DNA of 64,000 nucleotides from Dendrobium chrysotoxum (taxonomy: Eukaryota > Streptophyta > Magnoliopsida > Asparagales > Orchidaceae), in NCBI GenBank assembly GCA_019925795.1, contig CM034314.1:36511774-36575773 (forward strand). The letters are read 5' to 3'. Positions within the stretch are counted from its first letter, which is position 1; every line of letters starts with the position of its first letter. The position numbers and the translations under genes were made by a program. Positions 1-11,619 of the stretch are shown piece after piece. The notes beneath the pieces were generated by a model. That model had not been told where the DNA came from. It worked only from the letters and a program-made list of their open reading frames with translations, and made no database searches.

Positions 1-3000
1 TGACCAAGGCTTGGATTTGGGTCGAATCCACTTCAGATGACATTTAAAATATGTAAGAAGAGGTCTTGGGTCTTGACAATGTTAAGTTATATTGAATTTT
101 ATTCAAAAGCTCAATTTAGGGTTTTAAGATTTAATGGCTTCTTGGTCAGCCATGATCCACCAAAGGCTCAAATGGGTTTATGAATTTATGGTTTAGGATT
201 TAGAATTATTAGGGAGCTTTGGTGAAGTATGGGTAAACTTCCATACATCATTTAGGGTTTAAGGTTTAAAGGATCCTTTAATGGCCAAAGTTATCAATGG
301 AGGTCAACCTATCCCATTTAAGGTTTCAATATAATTTATGCATGATCATGAATGATTATCACATGCTTAGGAAAGAAATTAGGATCTTGGATTGAGTAGT
401 TCAATATGATCCCTACATATGAAGGGTTTATGTTTAAAAAGGGTCCATGGGTCAAACTTGGTCAACCTAAGTCAAACATGGTCAACCATGGACTCAAATG
501 AGTTCAACTCAATGTAGTGATTATTATGAACATGTTTAATGAGTTTTCAAAGGCGTTTGAGGTATTTTATATCAAGATACCATGTTCAATGGGATAAGCT
601 GTAAAATATTTGAATGCTCGGAATATGCTTTAGATTTTAGGGTTTTGAAGGCCAAAGATACTTACAAATAAATAGGTAAACTCTAGAGACATACAGAGTC
701 AATATGTAAATGATCAAACACACTTTCAAGGGCTTTTTCTTGGGTTTTGAATCCATTAAAAATTCCTCTAAAAAAAGGAAAAAAATCTATAGGCTTTAAG
801 GTTTGGATTTGAACACTCAATTCTTATCATTGGAATTTAAATTGGATTTGATTGAATTTGATTCAAGATTGATTGTTGATTGAAATTTATGAATGATTGA
901 AGACTTTCTGATCTAAGAAAATTTTAAAATAATTGAACTACTAATAATTAATGGGTAATTATTAGATGATTAATTTAGGGTTTTGTAATTGATTACCATG
1001 CTTAAGCATAGTGTAGAGTTGTATTTAGATTTTGAAATGAAATCCAAGGATTTCAAAACCACAACTAGAATTTTCATTAAGGGTTTTGATGTCACACAAA
1101 AATGAGGACAACATTGGGTGACTTTCTATATAGGAAAGTCCTTTCATCTTCTGAAAGTGCATGTTTGCAAGTGTAATTTTTATTTATTTTACGTTATTTT
1201 TCACTTTCTGTGAGTTAATTGAGGGCAAATGAAGAGATTTTGGGAAATTTTCTATGTGATGGGTTCCTTGAGAAAAGAACTTGCTTATATATAAAAGGAA
1301 AGGAAGAGAAGGGAAAGAGCATTTTGATTGCTTTTATATTTAAAGAAAGATGAGTAAAAATATAGAAATAAGAAATTTCCCCTTATAGGTAGAAGATTTT
1401 ACGGTCATTAGCACTCTATATATCTGACCCCATTATTATATGAGATCACTAGGACCAATCCAAATCCTAGGATCTACCCAAATCTTAGATAAATCCAAAT
1501 CAAATCTAGATTTCAAATCAAAATTTAAGGTTCAAAGGCCCTGTCTTGAAAGCCTTTACTAATAAATTTTCAAATATTTCAAACCCTAGTCATATGACCC
1601 CTGATTCATGATATATCAATTGCATATTGATTAGGCATGTCCCTAGGGTCTACCCTCCAAATGACCAAAATACCCTTAGGGGTATGAACAGTCTTTTTGA
1701 ATTAAATGACCTTATCTTTGGATGAAACCACTTACATTTAACTCCAAATACTGAAACAAACCTGTTGGACCAAATCCCAACCCCTGGGTCAACCTGGTTA
1801 ACCCTAAATGCCTTTTATGGGCCCAAATAGTTTTTTTTGACTTAACTGACTTCCCCAGACCATGGGATCACCTCCATTGTTTTCTAAATATCAAATCAAA
1901 CCTTTCAAGCCTATACCATGGCCCTGGGTCAACCTTGTTGACCAAATAAACCTTTAAGGGTTAAATGAGCCAAATCAATCCCTATGACCAAATCAAATCA
2001 TTTGAACCCTCAAATTCATTCCAAAAGCTATCCCAATTATGGTCCAAACATTTCAAAATTTTATTTTGGATTAAACCCTAGCTAGCTTGACTAAATCACC
2101 AAGTTAACTCAACTAGATTTGGTCAAAGTTCTTCTCATACATGTGTATATATTCAAACTCTCATTCCAAAGCCTTGAGTTTCCTCAAGACTACTCCAATC
2201 AATTAGCATGAACATTTGATTGCCACCTCATCAGTCAAAGGCATAGTCGACTAGTTAAAGTAGTCAACCAAGTCAAATTACATGCTTATGTGGATTTGCC
2301 ACCTTGGCAAGCCAAATCATCCTAATAACTCCATATTTACATGCATTTAGTGGATGGGAGGGTTAGGTGGCAGTAGCTTGTAGTCTCTCTCTCTCCAATC
2401 TAAGCTAAGTAATTATTAGGAGGAATGAGATTATCTCACTCTTCGCTCAAAGCTTTGGCTCCACTCTCTATCATCCAGAGCCTTCAATTCCAGCATCCTT
2501 AGCTCTTGTCAAGGATAACTTAGCTTCCCCATCTATAAATAAACCTTCTCCAATCATTAGAAAGGTTGTTACAAGCCTAAGGATCCAAATTTTAGAAGAG
2601 AGAGAGAAGCAGAGAGAAAGGATAATTATGTAGCAAAATTTGATCCAGCCACCAACAGCTCTTAGACCCTTTAAGGAAGTTGTAGAGGATTAAAATATCT
2701 TTCTAACAAGCCCAAGAACACCGAAATCCATCCACAGGATTGTAAGATATATCAACTTTTCTCTAAAAATTTAATTTGAAATTGCTAAAAATCTATAACA
2801 CTTGAAGCCTCCAAACTTCTGGTGTTGGAAGATTAGGTTACCAAAAACCTATGTTTCAAATTTCATCCAAGTTGGATAAGTATTTTGAAAGTTATGGGTA
2901 TTTGAATATTCTAGTTCATTTTGAACTAGTTTTCTCTGATTGAGTCGGAGCCGTCTAATCGTTTCTTAAGTAAGATCAGATGGCCACTAATATGCCATGT

Positions 3001-3130
3001 CAACCTACAGAACTACGTGTCCTCCTTAGGGCTTGAACATGAGTTTTTTGTGTCTTCTACATGCTGATGTGGCACGATCCTAGTCGTCCACGTCGCTCCG
3101 GCTCGGATCAGATGGCGGCGAAGCTCCGCT
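1..3130. other. AT-rich non-coding DNA, no gene seen
   Basis: No frame of useful length and no recognisable protein fragment on either strand. The text is rich in short recurring words such as tttagggttt and ggtcaacc, as expected of old repeat-derived DNA. A TATA-like box (tataaata, 2534-2541) lies between a CT-rich run (about 2383-2397) and a purine-rich leader (about 2594-2620), an arrangement seen in LTR promoters. No partner LTR was found, so this is only a hint. Confidence 0.5.
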
Positions 3131-3177
3131 AACATGGCTAAGTCAAAATTGCATATGCAATTTTTTTTAGCCATGTT
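3131..3177. repeat. 47-bp near-perfect inverted repeat
   Basis: The arms aacatggctaa (3131-3141) and ttagccatgtt (3167-3177) flank a central 20-bp perfect palindrome at 3145-3164, with only 2-3 unpaired bases on either side. As RNA or single-stranded DNA it would form a long hairpin. It sits in a locally GC-rich patch (about 3075-3230) inside very AT-rich DNA. It could be a small foldback element or part of an LTR leader; no target duplication was identified. Confidence 0.7.
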
Positions 3178-4988
3178 TGAGGATAGGTGTTAGCTCCTGA
3201 CATGGCGGCACCGCCATTTTTGCTCAAATTGAATTAAAAAATTCAATTAAATACCTAAAAATTTTAAAAATTCATAGAAAATCTATTTTTTCATCAAATT
3301 TGGTGTTATTGGACTCATTGAAAAGGGCTTGAGCCCTACTATTTATCAAAATTAAAAATTAAAGTGTTTTGATGACTAGATTGTGAGTTATTTAAGAATG
3401 TTTAAAATTCAGTTTTAGCAATTTTCTCATAATCCTGTGATCAAATTGAGCCCAAATTTTGGTGAATTATTTTTTAGCATCTTAGGCATTCTCAGCATTT
3501 TTTCTTAGGTTAGATGCTCAAAGGATTGGTGTGATGTGAATTTTTAAGGAAATGGGTCCATTTTGGACCCAAAACTTTAAAAATTCATAACTCTCCAAAT
3601 TGATAGAATTAGGTTATCTGATTGTCGTGGTATGCTTTCATATGTCCCAGGGTTAGGTGACCAAAATTTTAAATATAATTTGAATACTAGAGACACCTAG
3701 GAAAAATAATTAAGGAAAAGGGCTAGTTAACTTGAAAATTTATAGGAAATTGTACACATTTATAATAGGGATAAAACTTCAAAATATTGAACTTAGTGAC
3801 ATTTTATACCTTAGGCCCAAATTTCACTAGATTTGGAGGTCATTAGGTCAGAAAATTAACTAAGTTAAAATTCAGCCTTTTTAGGACCCAAAAAATTCAA
3901 AAAATATAATAAATCAAAATTAAATCCAAAAATTACAAATAATATATCAAACTAACCAAAATTTGATCCTCTATTAAGAAAAAATAAAAGCCCCATCACT
4001 GGACTTATAATTTATGTTTTAGTGAAAGTCAATAATTAATTATATAAAATAATTAAAAATTATTAAAATCCAAAATAAACTCTAAACTCCTGAAAACACT
4101 CCTATGGGTCATCTCTGACCTTTGGGAGTGATTCCATGCAGTTTAGAATAAGTTTGGATCAAAATAATCAAAACCTCCATAATTAAGTAATTTAAAAATC
4201 CATTAATTAACCAAATTTTAAAAAATTATAATTAATTCAAATTAAATCCAAAAATTTTGAATAACATATCAAATCAATTAGAATTTAATCCTTAATCAAA
4301 GAAATTTAAAATCAATTTAATTTGATTTCAATTTTGAGAATAATTTAATTTTAAGTAAAAATTAATATTTAATTAATTTAATTAATTAAAAATAATTAAA
4401 AATTTCATCAAATTTTCAAACACATAGGAATCTCTCCTTAGGTCATTCCTGACTTTTGGAGTTGATTTCAAGCAGTTAGGAGTTTATATGGAGCAAAATC
4501 ACTAAAAGGCCCTTAGTTAAACAAATTAAAATAATTCAAATAAATGCACAAACTTTGAAAAATCATAACTAATTATAAAAAACTCCAAACTGAGCAAACT
4601 CAAAGGCATTGTACTCCATGTAAGGTTTAATATTTATTAAAAGTATAAAATTAGCAAAAATGAATTAAAATTAAAAAGTCAATTTTTTGGTCAACTTTAG
4701 TCCAAATTTTCACTGAAACTTTAAAATTTTATAACTAATTATAGAAAAATTCAATTCCAGCAAGCCCAAAGTCCAATTACTCATGTTTAGGTCTAGTATT
4801 TAACAAAAATATCAAAACTCTAGAAATCTCTTAGAATATAAAGTCTATTTTTGGCCCCTTAATTAACAAATTAAAATAATCCAAAAAATTTCAAAATTTG
4901 TTAATGAATTTAAAAATCCAAAAAATATTAAAACAATGTTAAAATCACTCAAGAAACCCCTTAACACACAACAACCACTCCAAAGATG
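3178..4988. repeat. AT-rich DNA with degenerate repeat units of roughly 330 bp
   Basis: Two segments, about 4080-4150 and 4420-4500, share the same succession of words (an aaacac..tagg start, then ggtcat..ctgac, then ttgga..tgatt, then agcagtt or gcagttt). The preceding stretches of each also match (attaaatccaaaaatt, then acatatcaaa-type runs at about 3920-3960 and 4245-4275). A weaker third unit follows at about 4520-4700. This suggests an old tandem or segmental duplication. No coding sequence is visible. Confidence 0.4.
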
Positions 4989-5249
4989 AAATTTTTAGGA
5001 TGGACTACTCTAGGTTGCGGGGCTATGTGTCCTAAGGAGGCTTTGTTGCTCGAGCCTGGTCGCACAACGCTACGAATAGCTTCAACAGAGTGTGAAACCT
5101 TAAAATAAATTGATTATTAATAATTTAAAAAATAAAAATTCTTAAATTAACTACATCAATCAAGTTTTTAGGATGGACTACTTCGGGCTACGAGCTACAT
5201 GTCCAAAGGAGGCTTTGTTCCTCGAGCCTGGTGGCACAATGCAACGAAC
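4989..5249. repeat. Two direct copies of a GC-rich 87-bp block, about 173 bp apart
   Basis: Copy 1 at about 4989-5076 and copy 2 at about 5162-5249 both read tttttaggatggactact, then a gctacgtgtcc-type word, then aaggaggctttgtt, then ctcgagcctggt and gcacaa..c..acgaa. The blocks are much richer in GC and better conserved to each other than the AT-rich DNA around them. They carry no open frame. Origin unknown; they may belong to a long LTR or leader. Confidence 0.75.
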
Positions 5250-7989
5250 CGGTTGATGGAAAATATAAAATAATTTAACATCTAAAATCAGTAACTAATT
5301 TAATTAATTAAAATTATATTACTTCTTTAACTTCTAATTAATTAAATTTATTTAATCAATCAGCCTAAAAATTTCAATTGCAAAATTAACCTTAATGAAT
5401 TAACATTTGAACTTCAACTAAATTACCCTTGAACCTTCAACAAGCCTAAACCTTAGACAATCTAAACTAATTACCTGATATAAGATATATTCAAACCACA
5501 CAGCTTACTACACACACTTAGATAGTTTGCTAGGGCACCACTTCAAGATTTAGGCTAGGCCGGTGTTTATTTTTCTACTGTATGCCGGGTTTTTTGAGCC
5601 TTCACTACATGTTGGTTGTTAATATTGATGTGATTATTTATTTAATTTTTGCACTATGTGATGTGATTGATGGGCGTTAGATTTACCCTTAGGATAGGGG
5701 TGAAAAAATGCTAATACAATCTTATGTAGGTGGTTATGCTCATACATGACATTAAAATTAAAGGGAGCAAAGTTAAATTTAAATTAATCAAATTTTTGTA
5801 GGTGCTCCAGAATACTAAGTCCCCCTTTAAAAATTAAAAGAGCATAGCCAAGTGTGGCTGGTTTGAGCATTTTAAATTTTATTATTTTAACTGCTTGGTA
5901 TGATTTAAATATAATTACTTAGGATAACCTTACAGATTATTCGAGTCTAGATTTTTAATTTTCATTAAATATAATTCAAATTTATTGAATTGTAAATCAA
6001 AGTGACATTTGAAAGGGGATATATAATTATCCAACTTAGATTCCAAAGAGGAGAGAACTTCCCTTAGGGGAGAATTCTCCTCCATTTAGAAGACTAAATT
6101 AGGATAGTTTCAAATATCTAAAGGGAAAAGAAAATACCCCTTTTGAGGGGGAGTTTTTTTTCATTTGGATATCCAAACCCGACGGATCCATGAAGTTCAC
6201 AAAAGGATGAAGAAGTAGAGATCGAGAAGAATCACATTCTCAAATTCACTTGAGTCTTAGGAGTAGAATTCGGGCTGTTGTCAGTGGTACCTGACCACTT
6301 TACTTTCTACAGACCCTGGGTTATAATATTAAGTGACACTTGCCACATGATATTATAATTTGAATATTAATTTAATTAATTTGATAAATGATTGATGTGT
6401 TAATTATGATATAGGACTGCATACTTTTAGTAATTTTTCGGTAATTTTGCATGTCGATCTTTAATTTTGCCTGGAACCCAATCGGAGGCTCACGAGGGAT
6501 CACTAAAACCTTTTCAACTTTAATTAAATTAAAATTTTTAAGACAATATAGAAACTCTAACGCTTTTAAGAAGTATGCTAGGGTTTGTCGGGAGTTCTCA
6601 TAACATATTTGCTACATTATTCTTTCCTCTTGTTAGGCACCTCCCCGCCTACGGGTTTTGGCAGACTACCTAGCCTATGAGGGTGCATATATATCAAGGG
6701 GAATCTATACAATCTCTATGATAAAATTTATTTTTTAAGCCTAATTTTAAAATTGCTTCATATATGATTTTAAGCATTTATCGAGTTAATTAGCATGCCT
6801 TGCATTAAAAATAAATTTAAATGAGTCTAAAACTTAATTGCATTTACTTTAAGTTTTATAATACCCTATATATGTCAAGGGGCTAATTAGGATCTGCTCT
6901 AAATGTCGGCCCTAACTCCTTAAACTCAATCTAATTAACATCCTTATCCATTCTTTCATAAAAGATCGAACACATGATTTTAAAGCGCCTAGGTGGTTAG
7001 CTGGCTCCCTAATCCAGGCTGGAGAAAGTTGAGATTCCATATTATATTAGCTAGGTTCAGGTTTTTGATTTTTAGTACCAAATTTAGATTTAGATTCTGA
7101 GACAGGCTTAGGCTATAAGACCTCAACCTCTGGGAATCTAATTCTAATTTTCTAATAAAATTGACTAGACAAATTTAAATCTTTTTCAATCAAACTTTAA
7201 GCCCAACACTTAGAATAGGCTGAGGTGTTTCTAAAGTGATTTAAAATCTCAAAATACCTTCTACCATTCCTCCTATGACTTTCAAAAATAAGTTTTCAAT
7301 CTTGAACCATTCTTATTTAAAAATTCCAATCCTTACCTCCTTTGATATCCAACTTTGAATTCATAAATGAAATTTCTATTATTATTTTAATCGAGAGTAT
7401 TCATAGAAAACTTCGATTTCCCTACGATGTAATTAACTACGAGGGCTTACACTCGTAGAAGATTTTGAAACCCAGATTTGATTTTCAAAATCAATTTTTT
7501 AAAAACGTAATTAATTATCTTTGGGAAATTTTAAGTCAAAATCAATAATCATTATCGTCATTTTCAAACGATCAATAATAATTAATATTTTCATCCCTCA
7601 AGAAGATATATCAATTATTTTTATAATTTTGATTATGAAATTAATGATAATTTATCCAAATTATCGTAGTTAAATGCCTGAGTGAACAATCATTTTGACC
7701 CTTCGGGGTCATATGTAATTCTTGCTCGAATTTGACTATAATAATCAAGATGAAATTTTAATCCTATAAATTGAACCCATTAAGGAATGGTATGCTCGTC
7801 TCCTGAGATGATATATTATTTATAATGATACGTTCAATTTCAAAATTAAAATTCATGAAATTAAATCACCCAAAGATAATTAAACTTTTTTTTAAAATAA
7901 CACCTTTTTTAATTAAACACTATACACCTAGGTTGGCTTATGCTTTGATGAAGTAAAGCTCTTCATAATTATTCACTAGTATTTCAAGC
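5250..7989. other. AT-rich non-coding DNA, probably element-derived
   Basis: No gene is seen. The sequence has the patchy make-up of LTR or untranslated retroelement DNA: an AT-rich bulk with short GC-rich islands (about 6260-6345, 6460-6510, 6630-6700 and 6990-7030). It lies directly downstream, in the minus direction, of the decayed gypsy integrase, where the 3' LTR of that element would be expected, but I could not align it to a second LTR. A small UUCG-type hairpin (tgaccc/gggtca) is at about 7696-7711. Confidence 0.35.
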
Positions 7990-9125
7990 ATGGAGTTACA
8001 AGCATATGTGTTTTTTTTATTTAGGACCAAGTTTCTTGGCTGAAAAGTCTTCCCCTTGACAAGAGAGTTATAATAATTGGTTGTTCTCCTTTTATACTTC
8101 CTCTTACCTAAGCACGGCCTACGCTCTATGTTCCCCCATAAGGTCAGTAGTAATCTTCAAAACTTTTTAGTTAATTATTTCCCACACATCAAGCATGCCT
8201 TCTTTGAAGTTTGGAGCAATAATGCGTGCCTTGATATGGAGGTTAAACTTCATAAGAAGCAATGCATCAATTTTATAGCAAAATAAAAATGGTGTATACC
8301 TAGTTATTGAATATGGAGTCATCCTCAGAGCCTATAAATCCAATAGAAGTGCCTCCACACAATCATCTTTTGCTCCTTCCACTTTCTTCCTCAAGAGATT
8401 AAGGTCTTTAAGTGGTGGACTAAGACAAACTTTAAGCAAATGCCTTATGAGTTATAAAACTCCTTTAAGGTCTAATTGGTAAATTATAGATCATTATTAG
8501 TGATAATGGTGTAATGAATACCATGCCAACAGATGATATTTGACCAAATAAAATTTTTGATGATAGTGGAATTCATAATAGCAAGCACCTTAGCTTCAAT
8601 CCATTTAGTGAAGTAGTCGATCATGATCAGAATAATCATTTTATCCAGTGGAACAAGGAAATAGTCCTAGTAATGCCATCCCCCATCTGCCAAATGGCCA
8701 AGGGCTGTTAATATGTTATAGTTTATGTGAAGGTTATAACTAGATGGGAGTTAATTTTTGACATTGGTAGCACAGCATTGAGAATTCCCTTGAGTCCTTC
8801 CAAAGAGTTAGCTAAAAGTACTCTTGCCTCAAAATTCTATGGGCAACTATTCTAACTCTATAGTGACTTCCACACTCATCTAAATGGACTTCTTTAAGCG
8901 TTACCTCTTTTTTTATCTTCCCTAACACACCTCAAATTGAATGAGGTTGTAGACCTTCTCAATAGTTTGTTGCCTATCATTTGATAATTTGCTTCCTTAA
9001 TTTTAAATAATTATTGGTCACTAATTTCCAAGTTGATTTTTCCCATCTTCAAATATTCTATGAATAGAAAGATCCAGCTCTCCATATAACTATCTTCTAT
9101 TTGCATGACATCTTTTTCTATGGTA
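7990..9125 (-). pseudogene. Integrase remnant of a TAT-type Ty3/gypsy element
   Basis: Read on the minus strand, 8520-8660 gives the integrase-core signature IDYFTKWIEAKVLA, followed by weaker matches to the usual IIKNF..NIICWHGI segment. Upstream in the reading direction (about 8640-8900) are decayed matches to the zinc-binding region and the RQGYYWP block (seen as FEARVLLAN). Downstream, at about 7990-8070, is a trace of the KLGPNWEGPY end of plant gypsy integrases (seen as KLGPK). Frameshifts and stops are frequent, so this is dead. It belongs with the RT, protease and gag remnants at 15,797-18,560; LINE A separates the two halves. Confidence 0.75.
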
Positions 9126-9377
9126 GAATTTGAGATGTTCACTATTGGCCAACCGTTTGGGCTTCCCTTCTTGGAGAGTATGTTGGAGATTTAGTTTTAT
9201 TCTTTTTGAAAACTCTAGCCTACAAATTTATGCCTTTACTTTGAAGAGATACTTCAAGGGTGATTTCTCTCTAACTTGGTATTTTTTATTGATCTGGTTC
9301 ACCATCAATAAAAGAAACCCTAGAGATGAAATTGTCTATGTCTGTGAAAGAAGTGCAGTAACTCATCGAGTGCATCG
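9125..9377 (-). pseudogene. RNase H C-terminal remnant of the same gypsy element
   Basis: Minus-strand translation of about 9125-9304 gives VNQINKKYQVREKSPLKYL and then LEFSKRIKLNLQHTLQEGK and PKRLANSEHL. This is the conserved end of the plant gypsy RNase H (family pattern VNQV.G.YQ..E..L..YL, then the IP R..N..ADALS..A block). The N-terminal half of RNase H and the RT C-terminus are missing between this point and 15,797, although LINE A entered cleanly here. The deletion therefore predates the LINE or happened at the same spot. Confidence 0.7.
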
Positions 9378-9391
9378 CCTTGATCCTTTTG
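9378..9391. repeat. Target-site duplication, left copy, of LINE A
   Basis: ccttgatccttttg at 9378-9391 is repeated exactly at 15783-15796, directly after the LINE A poly(A) tail. The length (14 bp) suits target-primed reverse transcription. Confidence 0.9.
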
Positions 9392-9489
9392 GAGAAACTC
9401 CTGATATTTTAGAAGAGAGAGAAACTCCCATTTTTTCATATTTTCCTTTTCCCAGTTTTTCCTCTGTCTTCATCATCGCTCTTCAGGTG

Positions 9490-11619
9490 ATGGCGGCGGA
9501 CATCTGCCGGCCATCAGCGGCTACTACTACTGCTGATCGTCAGCTTCCTGGATTTAGTAATCAGGTTAGAGAATATGGTCACCGTCGACGGGTGAGTCAG
9601 GGACTAGATGCAAAAGATGCACGAGAATTGGTGGGGGAGATGGCGACTGATGGCTGCCGGCATTCTTTGGCCTCATCGTCGAGATCACCATCCTTCATTG
9701 GCAATCTTGGTTTACAAGGAGGGAATGGTTGTATGCTTGTGGCTTCAAATCAGAGAGATTTTAAAATTCTGAAGAGGACTTCTCAAGGTCCTTTGGTGAT
9801 TAAGGATGTTACTGATGCTGCTCTGAAGAAGATCTTTTAGGTGGAAGGAAAAGGTAAGGCTGTTGCTGAAGAAGATGGAACTGTGACACCTAAATCTGGT
9901 AAGGGTTTCCGACATTGAATTCTTTTGATCCTTCTACTTCGTCCTCTGGATTGAAAATTTTTGTTAATAGATTTGGGAATTCAAATGCAATCGTTGGACA
10001 CATTGTGATAAATGTGAATTCTCCATTTTCCGTTAACAAAAATGTTTAAGGATTTAGTTCTATTTTGGGTGAGAAGGATGTTGCGTTTGTGGATAAGGTA
10101 TCTGATGATTTACCTAAGAAAACTGGAAATGGGGTGAATGCTAACCCATGGAGTAGTAAACCTTATATTAAGTTGAACTTCAAAGATGAAGATATGGTTT
10201 TGTCTGAAGATGGTAAGGCTGTTAAGTTATGTGAAGAAATGGAGATTGTGAATTCAAAAAAGTTGTTAAATTCCTTGGTGATTAAAGTTTTTGGAAAGGA
10301 ATTGCCTTCACATATGGCAGCTTGGGAAGTGATGTGGGAATGGAGTCAGTTTAAAAATTTCCATTTTACTTCTCTTGGAAAGGGGTGGTTTTTATGTTCC
10401 TTTAGCTCATATGAATTGATGGAGGCAGTACTCTCAGGTGGCCCATGGTTTGTGAATGGGCACATAATTGGCATGGAAAAATGGATGCCAGAATTTTCAC
10501 CATTATCTATGAAAGGGTTGACATCTCCATTATGGATAAGAATGCCACATCTACCTCTTCATTGTTGGGATGAGAAGAATATAGCAAGGATCGCATCTAT
10601 GATTGGCAAACCACTAATGCTTGATGGGAATTTGTTTCAATGGTTAAGAAGAGAGTTTGCAAGGGTTAGTGTACGGGTAAAGATTGATCAATGTCTCCTT
10701 TTAGGAGTTTGGGTGGAAAGTATTTCGAGGAGATTTTTTCAAAAAGTAGAATATAAAAAAAGCTCATCCTTTTATTTTCATTGTGGGATGATTGGACATG
10801 TGAATTCTGAATGTAAAAAAGGATTATTCTGTCCCTAAGGAGGTGGAGGGAGCTGTTAATTATGTTGAATCAGGTGTTGAAGTGGGAAAGAAGGTTGAGA
10901 GTATTAATACAACTTCTTATGGTCCTTGGGTCCTTGTCAACCGTAAGAAAGGGTGAAGAGTAGTCCAAAGAAGCAAGTTTGTTAAGCCATCTAATTTGAA
11001 GTATGTGAAGAAACTGATAAGTCCTGTTCAAGAATTCCATGAGGATAGGATTGATGAGATCACTGTTGTCCATAAGGACTCATTCGAGCCAGAACAGAGC
11101 AAGTTGGTTTTAGATGCTGCTCAATTGGAAGAAGGTGAATTCATTTTGGAACATGTTCAATGTGTAGAAGAAATTAATTTAATTTTAGATGAGAAGCTGG
11201 TCAGCCAGGCTAACAAAGAGTTGTATAATTCTGATGGAGGAAATGGTATGAATTTGATCACAAATTGTTCTTGTTTAAAAACTTCTGTTAATAAATTTGA
11301 AGTATTAAGTATGGAAAATGATAGTATGATGGAGGTTGGAGTGAAGGAGGGTAAGTTGTTTGTTGAAAGCAAGAAGGAGGTAGATTCAGCGGTTGGTGTT
11401 GCTGTTCTGGATAAGGGAGGGGTTTGTAATGAAAAATACATTAACAAATCTGAAGCTAATATGGTGAAGGAGAGTGGTAATGTTGGTGAGGTAACAAAGG
11501 TTAAGCTTGCTAAAGAACTTAGGTCCTTAGGACCTATCAAAAATGTTTCCCATGGAAGAAATTTAGAAGGTGGTAGTGCCAAAAAGAAGGAAGGGGGCCC
11601 TTCCCCCAAGGTATTTTAA
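9490..11619 (+). pseudogene. LINE A ORF1 (gag-like RNA-binding protein), broken
   Basis: The likely start is the ATG at 9490 (MAADICRPSAATTTAD). That frame stays open to the stop at 9840. The protein resumes in another frame at 10,065 with a DUF4283-type domain (WSQFKNFHFTSLGKGWF..., then GGPWFVNGHII around 10,440-10,470). A CCHC-like knuckle follows at about 10,770-10,815 (FHCGMIGHVNSEC; the first Cys of the usual C-x2-C is Phe here). An acidic linker continues from 10,996 to the stop at 11,617-11,619. In this family ORF1 coats the element RNA. At least two frame changes and one internal stop inactivate it. The stop overlaps the ORF2 start in a TAATG. DUF4283 was assigned by eye. Confidence 0.8.

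Noticed and set aside
110..320. tttagggttt words as telomeric repeat
   Set aside because: Only scattered single words, not tandem TTTAGGG units.
9130..9840. 236-codon frame as one protein
   Set aside because: Its first part lies on the wrong strand of the gypsy RNase H remnant and it crosses the LINE A target site. Only the part from 9,490 belongs to LINE ORF1.
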